Below, piece after piece: positions 46,558 through 57,484 of a stretch of DNA of 64,000 bases (position 1 is its first letter; each line of letters begins with the position of its first letter). A program made the translations under genes and the position numbers. The DNA lies in NCBI GenBank assembly GCA_047967505.1, contig CM106539.1. One strand, given 5' to 3'. The notes under the pieces are model-generated. The model had not been told where the DNA came from. It searched no databases and saw only the letters and a program-made list of their open reading frames with translations. Source of the stretch: Dipteris shenzhenensis. Its lineage: Eukaryota; Polypodiophyta; Polypodiopsida; Gleicheniales.

Positions 46558-47168
46558 TCCGAGGCGAGGGAAGGGGAAGGAAACGGAAGGGGCGGGGACG
46601 GGGGATTAAGGTGGGGGAGGGAAGAAGAGGGATGAAGAGGTATGGGGAAACGGGGGGGAGAGGGTGGTGACGAAAGGGGATGGCAGGGGAAGGAGGAGGA
46701 GAAAGAGAAGGGGGGGGGGGCAGCGCAGCGCAGGGGGGTGAGAAGGAGGGGAAGGGAAGGTGTGGCAGCGCCGCACAAGGGGGGTGTGGAGGAGAGGTGA
46801 GGAGGGGAGGGAAAAGGGAGGGCAATGTGGCGCAATAGCGGGGAGGGGCAGAAGGGGGCGGGGGGGTTGGTAGCGCCACGCGAGGGGGTGGGGTGGGTGG
46901 GGGGGGCTGAATGCAGAGAGGGGAGGAGTAGGAGAGGAGGAGTGGGGCGAGGGGGGAGCGATGGGCGGAGAGAGGGGGAGTGGAGCGAGGCGACGAGGTG
47001 AGCAGAGTGTGGCGAGCGGGGAGGCAAGGATCGACGGGCAAGGGTGAGGAGAGGGGACGAAGGGCCGCACGGCAATGGCTGCGAGAAGGTAGAGGGAGGG
47101 CCGCACAGCGTGCGAGGGGGGGTAGACGGGGAGCGAAGGAGAGAGGAAGTTTGCAGAAGCTTTACCTA
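46558..47168 (-). other. LINE 5' untranslated region, GC-rich
   Basis: About 600 bp, G/A-rich on + (C/T-rich on the minus strand), between ORF1 and the Copia-3 flank. Long proline/serine frames here are composition artefacts. It may contain the LINE's internal promoter. Confidence 0.6.
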
Positions 47169-47171
47169 GAT

Positions 47172-47945
47172 TATTCTAAATCTACTCATAGCTACCACTA
47201 CATGTGCAAAATCTAGCCTTGTGCATACCATTGCATACATCAAGCTACTAATTATTGATGCATATGGAACCCTCGACATATATTCAATCTCCTCCTGTGT
47301 CTTTGGACACATATCCTTGCATAACCTAAAATGGTTAGCCAAGGGTTTAGAAATAGTTTTTGCATTTTGCATTTCAAACTTTTCCAATACCTTTTTAATG
47401 TACTCACTTTGAGACAATGTGAACTTGTGTTTTTTCCTATCTCTTGTTATTCTCATGCTAAGGATTTGCTTTGCAACACCCAAATCCTTCATTGCAAAAG
47501 TATTTGCCAACTTTCTCGAGCACATTTATATTCTGCATATTAGAGCCTGTAACAATAAGCATGCCATCAAGGTACAATAATAAGATCACGTATCTACCAT
47601 TGTCTAGTTTCTAAGAATAAACATAATGGTTTGAATGACATCTACTAAAGCCCTATTCTTCCATAAACTTGTCGAACTTTAAATACCTCTACCTTGGAGG
47701 TTGCTTTAAACCACACAAACATCTTTTCAACATGCATATGAATTCCTCCTTTCCTTTGACCTCATATCCATGTGGCTGCTGCATATAAATCTCTTCCTCT
47801 AGATCCCCATGAAGAAAAGATGTCTTAACATCTAATTGTTTAAGATGCAAGTCTTCTACATCCATAAATACTTCTGACTGAAGTCATTTCAACAACAGGG
47901 AAGAATCTCTCATCAAATTCGATGCCTTTTTTTCGCTAAGGAGAA
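47172..47945 (-). pseudogene. Copia-3 reverse transcriptase remnant (5' half, right of the LINE)
   Basis: The minus strand reads an RT start ([17 protein letters not shown]), [10 protein letters not shown], a decayed LLLYLDGMLIV in place of YVDD, NTFAMKDLGVAKQILSMRI, then YAMVCTRLDFAHVVVAMSRF at 47190. The next residues are found at 30233 and below. The catalytic YVDD reads YLDG, so the second Asp is lost. Several stops and frame breaks are present. The upstream polyprotein is missing beyond about 47945. Confidence 0.88.
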
Positions 47946-49170
47946 CACCAATAACATCATCAAAATTCTAAGTGTTTGACCCAGAAGCGCCCCAAGGCAT
48001 TGGAATGCATATTTCCCAAGTTCACATGGGTAGGATAAATGAGTGGTGTAGATAGGAGTTTGAGCTCTAATGGCCAAACAAATTGATAAATATTTTTTGG
48101 ACTCATTTGGCCATCAAGATATTCAACATACGGTTCATCTCCATAGCCCATAGGTTTGCTCCTTCGTGTGAGTTTCAATTCTCATACAACCGTGTGTGGC
48201 CTGAAAGGCTCAGCCAACCTCTCACCCACTGACCTTCCCCAAATGCTCAAATAGGTGCCACACCCTTGCTCCGTGGAAACAACCCCTAAGAAGATATTTT
48301 TGAATCTTCATTGCATAACGTAACATTACATCACTTTTGATGCACTCTTTATTTAAACAATTAACTCTCAAATATAATTAAATAGTAATTATGTGATGTG
48401 TAAAACTCATTATTGCACATTGTGGCGAGAAAAAATTGGTGAATATCCCAACTTTGTCAAAAACAATTTAATGTTTGTTATTTTATGTATTGAAATCCGT
48501 TATATGTCTGTATGAGTGATGTCGACTTTGGTTTAAAAATTAATGTATATTATTTGGTGTATTGAAATGTGTTATTCAATGTATTGAAATATGTTAACAA
48601 GCCTAGTTAGTTTTGACCGATATCTTGGAATAGTTGTAAATGTTGAGTTTTCCATGCATCAACAAGGTGATTTAAAGATTCTTGCTTATTGGGTGAACCA
48701 TATGGTGATCAAAGGACTACAGATCTTAAGGCTCAATGATTGTTGATCTGCCCTTGCTAGTTTTTCCAAACTGAAACACGTAATGATTTTGCAAATTCCT
48801 TCTTAATTAGAAGATGGCTAAAGATTTTATTTTGACCTTGACATGTCAAATACCTAAAAGCCATTTTCACAAAATTTAAGCTTTGAAATGTGGAGCACTT
48901 GGAGTCGAATGGTATAAACCCTAGCACCACCACATTAATCTAGAGACGTGGTTGTAGCAAAATATATATATGAAAGTGCCTCACCTTATGTTGGTCATCA
49001 AGATAGTATATGGATGTAAAGGTGTTTGATTGTATAGCCTATACACTAACCAACTTAGTCTTCTACCACTACTCGCATTTTGCTTGTAGCATGACAAGGT
49101 CATGATGGTCATGAATGTAAGAAAGGCCAAGATTTTAGGCCTTGAGAAGTATGGGGTGCAAAGGCCACGA
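47946..49170. other. Gene-free stretch
   Basis: AT-rich, with a few repeated GTATTGAAAT words near 48480-48600. Nothing recognisable. Confidence 0.5.
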
Positions 49171-49287
49171 AGGACGTGCATGCGGATCACCCCAAAGAAA
49201 AAGAAAGATTTGCACACATAGAATCAAACTAGCACATAGTAGAAAAGCATCCCAATACACACACCACACACATGAGGCACACATAAG

Positions 49288-49375
49288 ACACAACGACACG
49301 AGGTCCTAAGCTACACTTTTATTGCAAACGATGACACCGATATATCTGTAGGTGACCAAAAGCCTCAGAACCTTG
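49288..49375 (+). repeat. Segment homologous to 21528-21612
   Basis: Both contain CGAGGTCCTAAGCTACAC, then ATATCTGTAGGTGAC and AAAAGCCTC, in the same + orientation, over about 85 bp. At 21.5 kb it is the end of a putative Gypsy LTR, so this may be a fragment of the same LTR family. Confidence 0.7.
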
Positions 49376-50293
49376 AACACCCTACACACCCTGCTCATCT
49401 TGCATAAGCCATGGGATAGAGGTAACACTTCGCAACGTTGCCGAGAAGACTAGCATCTTAAGTAAAAATTAGGCATACGCAAGTATGTGTGAAAAGCAAA
49501 CCACCACGAACTATCATGGACATATTACTCAAGGGCTTGGAGAGTAAAAATTTGTTCTAACTCTAGCTAAGAATCCAAAGTAGAAACCTTTGGTTTCTAT
49601 CTTAAGAAATTTTTAATTTCTTTTTAAAAACCCACGTAAAGAACAAATTAGGCCAACTAATGGACACTAATGTGTAGAGATCAAAATTTTGAACATTTCT
49701 CCTTTTTATAGAAAAATGAGCTGAGATAATCATGAAAAGTTATGGGCACGGGAAGTTTCTAGGGTTTATCCAAGGTCTTCTACATTATCACTTGCCTTTC
49801 TTCTTAGTAGCATGCTTGTAATTTATTTCCTTCTCCTTGGTGTGAAGATCATGGTCGTGGATCATCTTGTTGTGGAGACTCAAAATTTTCACGATGTCAG
49901 GTGGGTAGGCAACTAGTTCATATGTGAAACATTCCCTGATTCGGAGGGCTTTTGCTCATTTCCTCCTTGCCTCGGTTTCACAGTGATCCCCCTTTCGTAA
50001 GTCGTCTTTCTTTTTTCATCATGCTGAAGATCAGTCTCTGGAAACCTCCCCCAAGCCCAATGCTTGCAAATTGGCCTCCTCTTTTGGTGCCATGTGTTGG
50101 GCCCACAAGGGACCTCACCCTTCTAGCCCCCTCATGGGCTCTCCTTTGCAGCTCTTAATTAATGTCTGGGCCTAGGCGTGACCCTAGACCCAAACCCTCT
50201 AGGCCTCATAGTATGCAAGCATCGTTAAGACCTCTAGTTTCTCGCCTAACCACAATCACAATACATGGTTCCGACATTATGGCTGACATAACA
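49376..50293 (-). mobile_element. Probable 3' LTR of Gypsy-2
   Basis: On the minus strand the polypurine tract AAGGGGAAGGGAA (50294-50306) is followed by an LTR-like start TGTTATGTCAGCC at 50293, with a TATA box TATAAAAAGG at 49701-49710. The left end is uncertain because no second LTR is present. Confidence 0.6.
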
Positions 50294-50339
50294 TTCCCTT
50301 CCCCTTAAGAATGGTTTATGTCCTCAAAAAAAAAATTGG

Positions 50340-51015
50340 GAGACCTCCTCTAGAGACTACTTACCCTTTCCCATGTTGAACTCTCTTCAAATCTATCTTT
50401 CCACTTAACCAGACATTCTTGCCATATAGTATGTCACATTCCTTTTTCTTGTCTATTTAAAATTCATGTTGTAAAGATGCGGGTTCAACGAGTTCAACTA
50501 GGACTTCATTTCCAGTGAGATTATTATCATCTCCTAATTTTCTTTTTAGCTTACTAACATGAAAAACTGAATGTACTCTACATCCCTCAGGTAAGGCTAT
50601 TTTGTAAGCAATTTCTCCAATCCTCTTAAGTAGTGTGAATGGTCCACAACACCTAGGAGACAAATTCGGACATTTACTTATCTTTAGAGATTTTGAAGAT
50701 TCAGGTACCTTAAGGTAGACTTTCTCATTTACTTCAAACTCCAACTTTCTACGGTGGGGATTTGCATAGCTTCGTGCTCTATCTTGAGCTCTTCTTATGC
50801 TATCTTTAGCTAGCTTAAGCATTTGATTCATATCCTCAAGAAAGTATTTGGCCACTTGAACCTTCTCTTTTTCGAGTCCCACTGTCATTTGGGCTTTTGG
50901 TTGAAATCCATACATCATCATGAATGGACTAAAACCTGTAGCTAAATGTTTGGCATTGTTATATGCAAATTTTAATATGGGCAAATACTGTTCCCCATTA
51001 GTTTGCCGTTTACTT
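50340..51015 (-). pseudogene. Gypsy-2 integrase C-terminus with chromodomain remnant
   Basis: The frame reads YLPILKFAYNNAKHLATGFSPF, KEKVQVAKYF, then EVNEKVYLKV and the GPY/F tail (LSPRCCGPFTLLKRIGEIAYKI...VHSVFHVSKLK) and stops at 50457. In a shifted frame downstream, at about 50350-50440, LVKWKDRFEESSTWE is a recognisable chromodomain core, so the element was a chromovirus-type Gypsy. The catalytic core lies beyond 51015 and is absent because a Copia LTR starts there. Confidence 0.85.
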
Positions 51016-51714
51016 TGTAAGAAAATAATACAACATCTATGCTCAACAGATAACAGGATCTCGTACGCAAGAGAGAAAACAAGATAATATGGAGAATAAA
51101 AAATTTGATTACTATAGAACTGATACAATAGATGGTGTTGCCTCCCAACCGTGCACTCCTGTGAAAGAAGCTTTGATGGCATGCTGGAAACAGTAGAAGA
51201 CGGAGGCTGGATGCTAAGGAATCAGGAATGTTGTAGCCAGTGATGAAATGGGGTTCACGAGCTTGCTCTTACATAGCCACCAGTCATAGTTAGTTAGGCT
51301 CAATTGGGTGACCGACCCAGTCCGCCCAAAATGGTTGATTGGGGGTCAGTCTCGAAATAGGCCACTGACCATACAATGGATCCGGTGCATAAACAGAGTC
51401 ATCTGGGATCATCTGAGGCTCGAAACGGGCCCCGCAACCCAAAAGTGGGCTACCTTGGGAAATGCTCCATCTACCCTCAGTGCAGTCAGTCAAGGGATGC
51501 GTTCCCGCACTTGCATATAGCCTAGTTGGCAGTGTGCCAACTCTATCTGAAGCCATCCAGCCATCAAGCCACACATGGCCCCCATCTGGTGTCCAAAGCA
51601 GGACCTACCGGATAACTGAGCTACTCAAATGCCTTCTCCTCATATGGGGGGCTTACAAGTAGAGTTAGCTGGTTCTCGCGTAGTTACACGAGAGTGGAGC
51701 ATTGATATCTAACA
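51016..51714 (-). mobile_element. Copia-4 LTR (699 bp)
   Basis: Starts TGTTAGATATC at 51714 on the minus strand, after the purine-rich ATTGAGGGGGGG, and ends TTCTTACA at 51016. It is homologous to 871-1523. It interrupts the Gypsy-2 integrase. The TATA position reads TATGTAA here. Confidence 0.8.
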
Positions 51715-51724
51715 CCCCCCCTCA

Positions 51725-52245
51725 ATGTCCACCCGCAAGTGAACTTACTTTTCGACCCAATGCCAAGTCAATGAAGATGCCTCTCTAGCAAGTCTCTGCC
51801 AAGAGCCTTCATGAAGATGTCCGAAACATTCTCTGTAGTCGGACAGTACACCAAGTCGACCTCTCCATCCATGATGAGCTTGCGTACAAAGTGATATTTA
51901 ATCTCAATATGTTTTGTGCAAGCATGGAACACTGGGTTCTTTGCAATCGCCATGCAACTCTGATTGTCACATGATAACTGCGTAGGCTTGTTCTACATTG
52001 CACCCATGTCCCCCAAAATCCTCCTCAACCACACTGCCTCGCAAGAAGCAAAGCATCCAGATTTGTAGCCTCGGTAGAAGAAAGAGCAACTGTGGGTTGC
52101 TTCTTGTTGACCCATGACACAACTCCAGATCCAAGTGAGAAACAGTACCCTATCACTGATCTCCTGTTGTCCACGTCTCCTTCCCAATCCGAGTCACAGA
52201 ATCCGGTCAAGATGTTGCCCTTGATATAGGTGATGCCATAATCAA
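51725..52245 (-). pseudogene. Copia-4 RNase H remnant
   Basis: Minus-strand fragments read FCDSDWEGDVDNRRSVIGYCF (RNase H start), WVNKKQPTVALSSTEATNLDA, SCMAIAKNPVFHACTKHIEI and YHFVRKLIMDGEVDL, the typical end of Copia polymerase, next to the Copia-4 LTR. A stop and a frame change separate the two open pieces. RT and everything before it are missing beyond about 52245, where unrelated sequence begins. Confidence 0.85.
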
Positions 52246-52420
52246 GTGTAACACACTATTCAAAAATTTTGGACTTGTGTAGAGTCCAATTTGAGAAATG
52301 GACCAAAAAACAGTCCAAAAGTTTTTAATATACTAGTAATGTTGTTTTTTGAACTAGATTTGACAACTCAAAACAAAAGATTTGATGATTAAGTACTAAG
52401 AACATCAATGCATAACCAAA

Positions 52421-52740
52421 TCTCTTACAAAGGTGGTCTACATAAACATCTTCATAACTTCACAAAAATCTCTTACAAAGGTGGTCTACATAAACATCTT
52501 CATAACTTCTTGTGAATTGAGCTACTATCACCTAAGAACATCAATAGATGACCAATAATAGATGGCCAATTCTCTTAGAAAAGTGGTGTAAATATACACC
52601 TTTATGTATAAGTGGTGTGCACACACCTTTATGACCATTTCTTTTAGAAAGGTGGTGTACATAAACCCCTTAGAAAGGTAGTGTAGATAAATCCTTTTAT
52701 GTGTAAGTGGTGTACATATACACCTCACTTGGTATTAAAA
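52421..52740. repeat. Short tandem repeats (GGTGGTCTACATAAA type)
   Basis: TCTCTTACAAAGGTGGTCTACATAAACATCTTCATAACTTC type sequence occurs twice at a ~47-bp offset (about 52421-52510), then looser copies with GGTGGTGTACATAAAC to 52740. Confidence 0.75.
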
Positions 52741-52932
52741 AACACCCTTAACTATAAAAATACATTTGACATAAAGTTTAAAATACACCATTAAGTATAA
52801 AATGGACCTCATAATCAATCTTTATACATAATAATGAAAGTAAAGAAATCAAAAAAGTAGTAAACTTTTTATTAGATATTCGCTTTACATAGAAGTTCAA
52901 AACTTGTGATTACAAAGCCGTCAGCCATCATG

Positions 52933-55900
52933 TTACTCAGTACCAATGTCCTCAATGCCAGGCCCTTGACTACCAAGGTCCTGACTAATAGGCTACTCTA
53001 AGACTGGAGTCTCAGTAGCAAGGTCCTCAGTAGTTTGCTCTTCAGTTCCAAGCACCTGACTAATAGGCTGCTCTAGAGTCTCATGACCAAGTTCTTGGTG
53101 AGTAGGGACCTAGCTACTAGGTTCCTGACTAGTAGGCTACTCTGGAGTCTATAAGATCATGGTTGAAGAACCATCTATGCCTCCTGGTAACTCCTCCTGG
53201 TCATGCTTTGCCTCATCCATACCTTCTTTGAGTAAGGCTTCCTTGCTTGATCCACTTGCATGTCCTTCACCCAAGATCAAGGGTGCCTTCCTCACTTTTA
53301 ATTTCAAGGGAAGTGCTTCCACCTCTTTAGCCTTACCTTTTCCTGTGACGTGCTGTACTACTACTTCTTGTTGCTGCGAGCCTTCCCGTATGATGAGTGG
53401 AACCTTCTTGACTCTAGTTGACAATTGATCACCCTTATTCTTTGTGTGGATTTCTTCTTGGCGTAAGTCATCGCATGTAGAGCTTTCATCCTCATCATCA
53501 CCTGAGCTAGAATCATCACCCTCAGACTCACTACCCTCGCCTTTGACATTTTTCTCACTACCCTCTTCTTTGACATTTTCCTCTTCAAAGAAGATAGTGC
53601 AACTATAATATGTGTCAAAGAACTCAATTTGATGGGGGGTATCAATGACAATTACATTTCTACCTTGGCGTAGCAATTTCTCAGCAGCAAAACCCATTCG
53701 ATACAATGCTACTTCCCACCCATCATTTAGTCAATTCTTTGTCATCTCTAGTATCACATCAGGATCCATCGGCTTTCTGTAATCCACCATTGCTGCATCA
53801 AGCTTAACCTTATTGTCCTCAAAGTAATGAAACTCGAGAGTCCTTAAAGGAATTTTGATTAGATTGCCACCACCCTTGGATAAGAAGCACATCAAGAAAG
53901 GCTACAAGACTTGAATGGTAGTGCCTTCCAAGACAGTCATATGATTGCATAACTCTATACCATTGTATACTTTTGAAAGTAAATACCCAAATGCAGATGT
54001 CAAACTCGCATACAAGGCATCCCTTTGTGATTCTGTCATGAATAGGACTAACGTTGATCTTTTCTTATCTGCCATAGGACCTTCTACGATAAATCGCACA
54101 AGTTCAACTATCCGTGACACTGCAAGGTCTTGCAATTCATCTATGAAAAATATGCATGGCTTCTCCCAAGCATGACCGCTCATTGTTATGAAATGCTCTG
54201 TATCAATGCCATTGATGTGTGCAAATTTTGTATCATTCTCTGATAGCAGGATATCATAGGAGAAGATGAATGGAGAACCATCATCTAAACCACCAATTGC
54301 TCTACCTTGGGCAGTGGACTGCAAGGCCTTTTTCTTGATGTCCATATATTCTGTCTCAACAACCTTTGGCATTTTAGCTCTTAGATCCTTTGTTGGTGTG
54401 GCATCTGCATCCATTGAATCCAACCACTTTCTAGTCCATGTCTTATCAAGGAGTTGACCTAGGCTAAGTGCTTTCTTCTTATCCACATCAATTGACTTGC
54501 CAACTAACTCATCATCAGATTTCAATAAAAATAATAGTGCCGAGAGAGCAGTCTCACTTTGAATCATTCGAGAATCATTCGGGTGACCACTTCATCCAAG
54601 TTGCTATGCTTGCTCTTCTTTCCAAAGAAGCAGTCACCACTTATGATCTTCTTGCATACTTCTTCTGTTATTGCATCTGGAACAAACCTTAATGCTCTCC
54701 ACCAAACAATAGACATCAGTTTCTTTATTTGTTTCCTCTGAGTTGCAGTGTGCTCTGGTGCCTCAAAGGATATCTTCCGTGTTTCATATGCTTGGCAAAC
54801 ATCCACCATGCTCTGAAACACTGAGTCCTCGCAGAAGACAATGCAAGTAACATCCCTGTATCTTGCAATGGCAGTGTTCCAATCCTTTGCCTCAATCTTA
54901 TTACTTGGTATGCCTTGCGTATTGCTTACAACACCTTTCAAGCATCTATAGAACTGAGTCCTCTTTGCCATGTACTCAGATGTAGGTCTCCTACCCTTGA
55001 CTGTTTGTGGCTTTCCACAACCCATCCATAACTCCCCTACCTTTATCAAGATCTCAGAAAGAGAAGAGCCTTTTTTCAACCCTCATCGTTAAATATGCAT
55101 ATATGACAAATGACCCGTTGAAACTTTTCCATCCACTCAATCTGTGGCAAGTTTCCTTTTCTTCCCTCATCAAGGGCGATCTTGCAAGCTTCACAAAAGT
55201 GTTGCCCATCAATGGGCTCAAACCTACATCTTTCCAAGAATCTATTCTACCAGCATGTATCTCTTCTCGATGTCAGTCCCATATCGGGTTTGGTACAAAG
55301 CCTCTCCATGAACAAAGTCACTCCTTTTAAAGTTCTCAAAAGCATCAAGAAAGTCCACGCGCTTTTGAAATGTGACATCAGGCAATGTAGGACCATCTTC
55401 TTGAAGTCTCTTAAACGCCATAGGACAAAGAGTGATATTAGTTGCAACTGGAGTTCTTGTTTTCCTCGTATCTTCATACAATTTGCATGCAAATGTCTTA
55501 TCTAGCTTTCTTTGATTTGTGAACAACGAAGCTCGATCAATAAGCATTATGGCCATGCTAAATTGTGAAAATCCCCAAATGTACCCCTCATCCTCTGGAG
55601 GATGTAAGTTTGCCACACTTATAGAAAAGTCTTTGAGACTTGTATCTTCTTTTTGCGGATCCTCCTGTTCATCGCTATCCAATTTTTTACCTGGTTTTAA
55701 ATAACTTGCACTTGAACGATCTACATGTGGAGTAGGAGTTATTTTTGCTCTCTTTCTAGCAATAGCTGTAGAACTTGAATCTGCTCCACGATCACTCCTT
55801 CTTGTTCCTGTAGTTATAGCAGTCGATGGTGTAGGTATAGTTGGAGATACTATAGTTACTGCCGCAGATATTGTAGTTACTCTTGTCGGAGTTACCATAG

Positions 55901-56341
55901 TTATCGCCACAGATATTAGTAGTACAACTTGAGGGTTACATGTTATAGATGGCGTACTTACTGCTGCACTTACTACTGCTGAAGCTACAACACCACCACT
56001 TGGAAATGCATCCCACATTTTCTTCAATGCTTCTAAGGCACTAAGTAATTCTTGGGATCCCTCAATTGAATCTGGTAAGGGCTTCAAGAAGTACTTGTGC
56101 ATAACTCGTAACTTGTAAACCACCTCGTCATTTTTCCCTTGCACACAACTTCTATCAAATTGTTTTGTTTAATATTGATGTTTGAGAACATGCCACCATT
56201 TCTTACTGCCTCTGGAGAATATTTCACGCTTGACACATTCTTTACAGTGATCACCAAAAAATACTTTGATTTGCAGTCCATAAAATACCAAGCATGTTCA
56301 AGGTATTTGAAAGACATCTTGGAACCAAAACTGGAAGCCAT
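52933..56341 (-). pseudogene. Uncharacterised broken gene C
   Basis: I do not recognise the family. One protein can be followed across 3.4 kb. It starts MASSFGSKMSFKYLEHAWYF (56341); a 1-base loss in an A-run near 56125 separates this from a 300-residue frame (56144-55242). Another 1-base change near 55238 leads to a Cys-rich stretch with CEAC and CHIC pairs (about 55200-55090, possible zinc binding). A further 1-base change in an A-run near 55075 leads to 55079-54564, and then a frame change leads to 54567-53902. In-frame TAG and TGA stops interrupt the rest, which ends in an acidic Ser/Glu-rich region and a C-terminal EQPISQ-type repeat, stopping at TAA (52933). Near 53720-53620 GWEVALYRMGFAAEKLLRQG then NVIVIDT looks like a Rossmann strand-loop-helix, comparable to gene A. 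A retained but decayed host gene and a transposon passenger are both possible. Confidence 0.5.
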
Positions 56342-56351
56342 AGTTTTCTAA

Positions 56352-56760
56352 AAAACAATCAAAAATAAAAAATGAGAAGTACAATGATTTTCAAACTCAA
56401 AATATTAAATAAATTAAATATTATTTTAAGTTTTATTTATTTTTAATTTTTAAAATAAATTAGATTAATTTATTTTTTTCATCTTTTTTTAAAATAAATT
56501 AGATTAATTTATTTTTTTCATCTTTTTTTAATTATTTGATTTTGTTTTATTTTGATTAATTAATTTATTTTTATATCTAAAATTTAATTTATTTTTTAAA
56601 AAAAAATTAAGTTTTATTTATTTTAACTTTTTTTATTTTTTTAAAATAAATTAAGTTAATTAATTTTTTTTGTCTTTTTTTTCCTTCTTTAATTTAAATT
56701 GAATTAATTTTTTTGTCTTTAAAAATAAAATAAAAATTTAAAGCCCTTTGGGGGCTTAGG
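56352..56760. other. AT-rich low-complexity stretch
   Basis: Very T/A-rich on +, with TTTATTTTT and AATTAATTT words and repeated TAAATTAGATTAATTTATTT. It is the upstream flank of gene C. No gene seen. Confidence 0.7.
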
Positions 56761-56772
56761 GTAGGGGAGGGA

Positions 56773-56811
56773 TTAACCCCAACCTATTACATGCGCAATA
56801 GGTTGGGGTTT
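56773..56811. repeat. Palindrome AACCCCAACCTATT ... AATAGGTTGGGGTT
   Basis: Exact 14-bp arms at 56775-56788 and 56797-56810, with an 8-base loop (ACATGCGC). Confidence 0.92.
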
Positions 56812-57320
56812 AACCCCCTCCTCTCCTCCCGCCTCCTCCATCCTGTCTCTTCCTTCCTCTTTCTTTGCCTCCTCCTCCCGTCTGCGCCCTCCCCTCCCTC
56901 CCGCCTCCCCCTCCTGTCTGTGCCCTCCCTGCCCTCTCGTGTCCTTGCCTGCCTCCTCTCCCTCCTCCCTCCCGCCTCCCCGCCTAGCTCCTCTCCTCCT
57001 CTCTCGCCTCCCCACCTACCTCCTCCCTCTCGACTGCCCTCTCCTCTCCCTCCTCCCTCCCGTCCCGTCCTCCTCACCGCTCCCCGCCTTAAAAAAGAGG
57101 GAGAAGAGGGGGAGAAGCGAGAGGAGAGGGGAAGGGAGTAGAGGGAGGAAGGGAGGGGGCCAACGGGAGGAGAGGCGGGGACGGGGGGGTGACAGGAGGG
57201 CAGGAGGAGAGGAGGGAGGGGGGTTAACGGTCGGGGAAGGGAGAGGGGAGGCAGGGAAGGAAGGGCAGGGAGGGGGCGAGAGGGCAGGAGGAGAGGAGGG
57301 AGGGGGGGTTTACCCCTGCA

Positions 57321-57360
57321 ACAGGTGGGGTGGGGGTATTATTACCCCCACCCCACTTGT
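57321..57360. repeat. Palindrome ACAGGTGGGGTGGGGGTA ... TACCCCCACCCCACTTGT
   Basis: 18-bp arms at 57321-57338 and 57343-57360 with one mismatch and a 4-base loop (TTAT). Confidence 0.9.
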
Positions 57361-57454
57361 TCCATGTGCAACAGGGGGGTTTAACCCTCCCCCTCCCTCC
57401 TCTCATCCCCCCGCCCTCTCGCCTCCCCTCCCCCTTCCCCGCCTCGCCCCCCCA

Positions 57455-57484
57455 CCCCACCTGTTGTGTGGGCAACAGGTGGGG
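57455..57484. repeat. Palindrome CCCCACCTGTTG ... CAACAGGTGGGG
   Basis: Exact 12-bp arms at 57455-57466 and 57473-57484 with a 6-base loop. Confidence 0.92.

Larger units (their letters stand above)
30234..47168 (-). mobile_element. L1-type LINE split by two Copia insertions
   Basis: A non-LTR retrotransposon on the minus strand with the normal order: 5' region, ORF1 with a CCHC knuckle, AP-endonuclease, reverse transcriptase, zf-RVT C-terminus and A-tail. Removing Copia-1 and Copia-2 leaves about 7.0 kb, the usual length for plant L1 elements, so it appears to be full-length. It lies inside Copia-3, and the flanks share GATTATT (30225-30231 and 47169-47175), a probable short target-site duplication. 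It carries multiple stops and frameshifts and a lost catalytic Asp, so it is dead. Confidence 0.88.

Noticed and set aside
46544-47106. Pro/Ser-rich frames of 165-173 residues on the minus strand
   Set aside because: Composition artefact of the LINE 5' region; three frames are open over the same bases.
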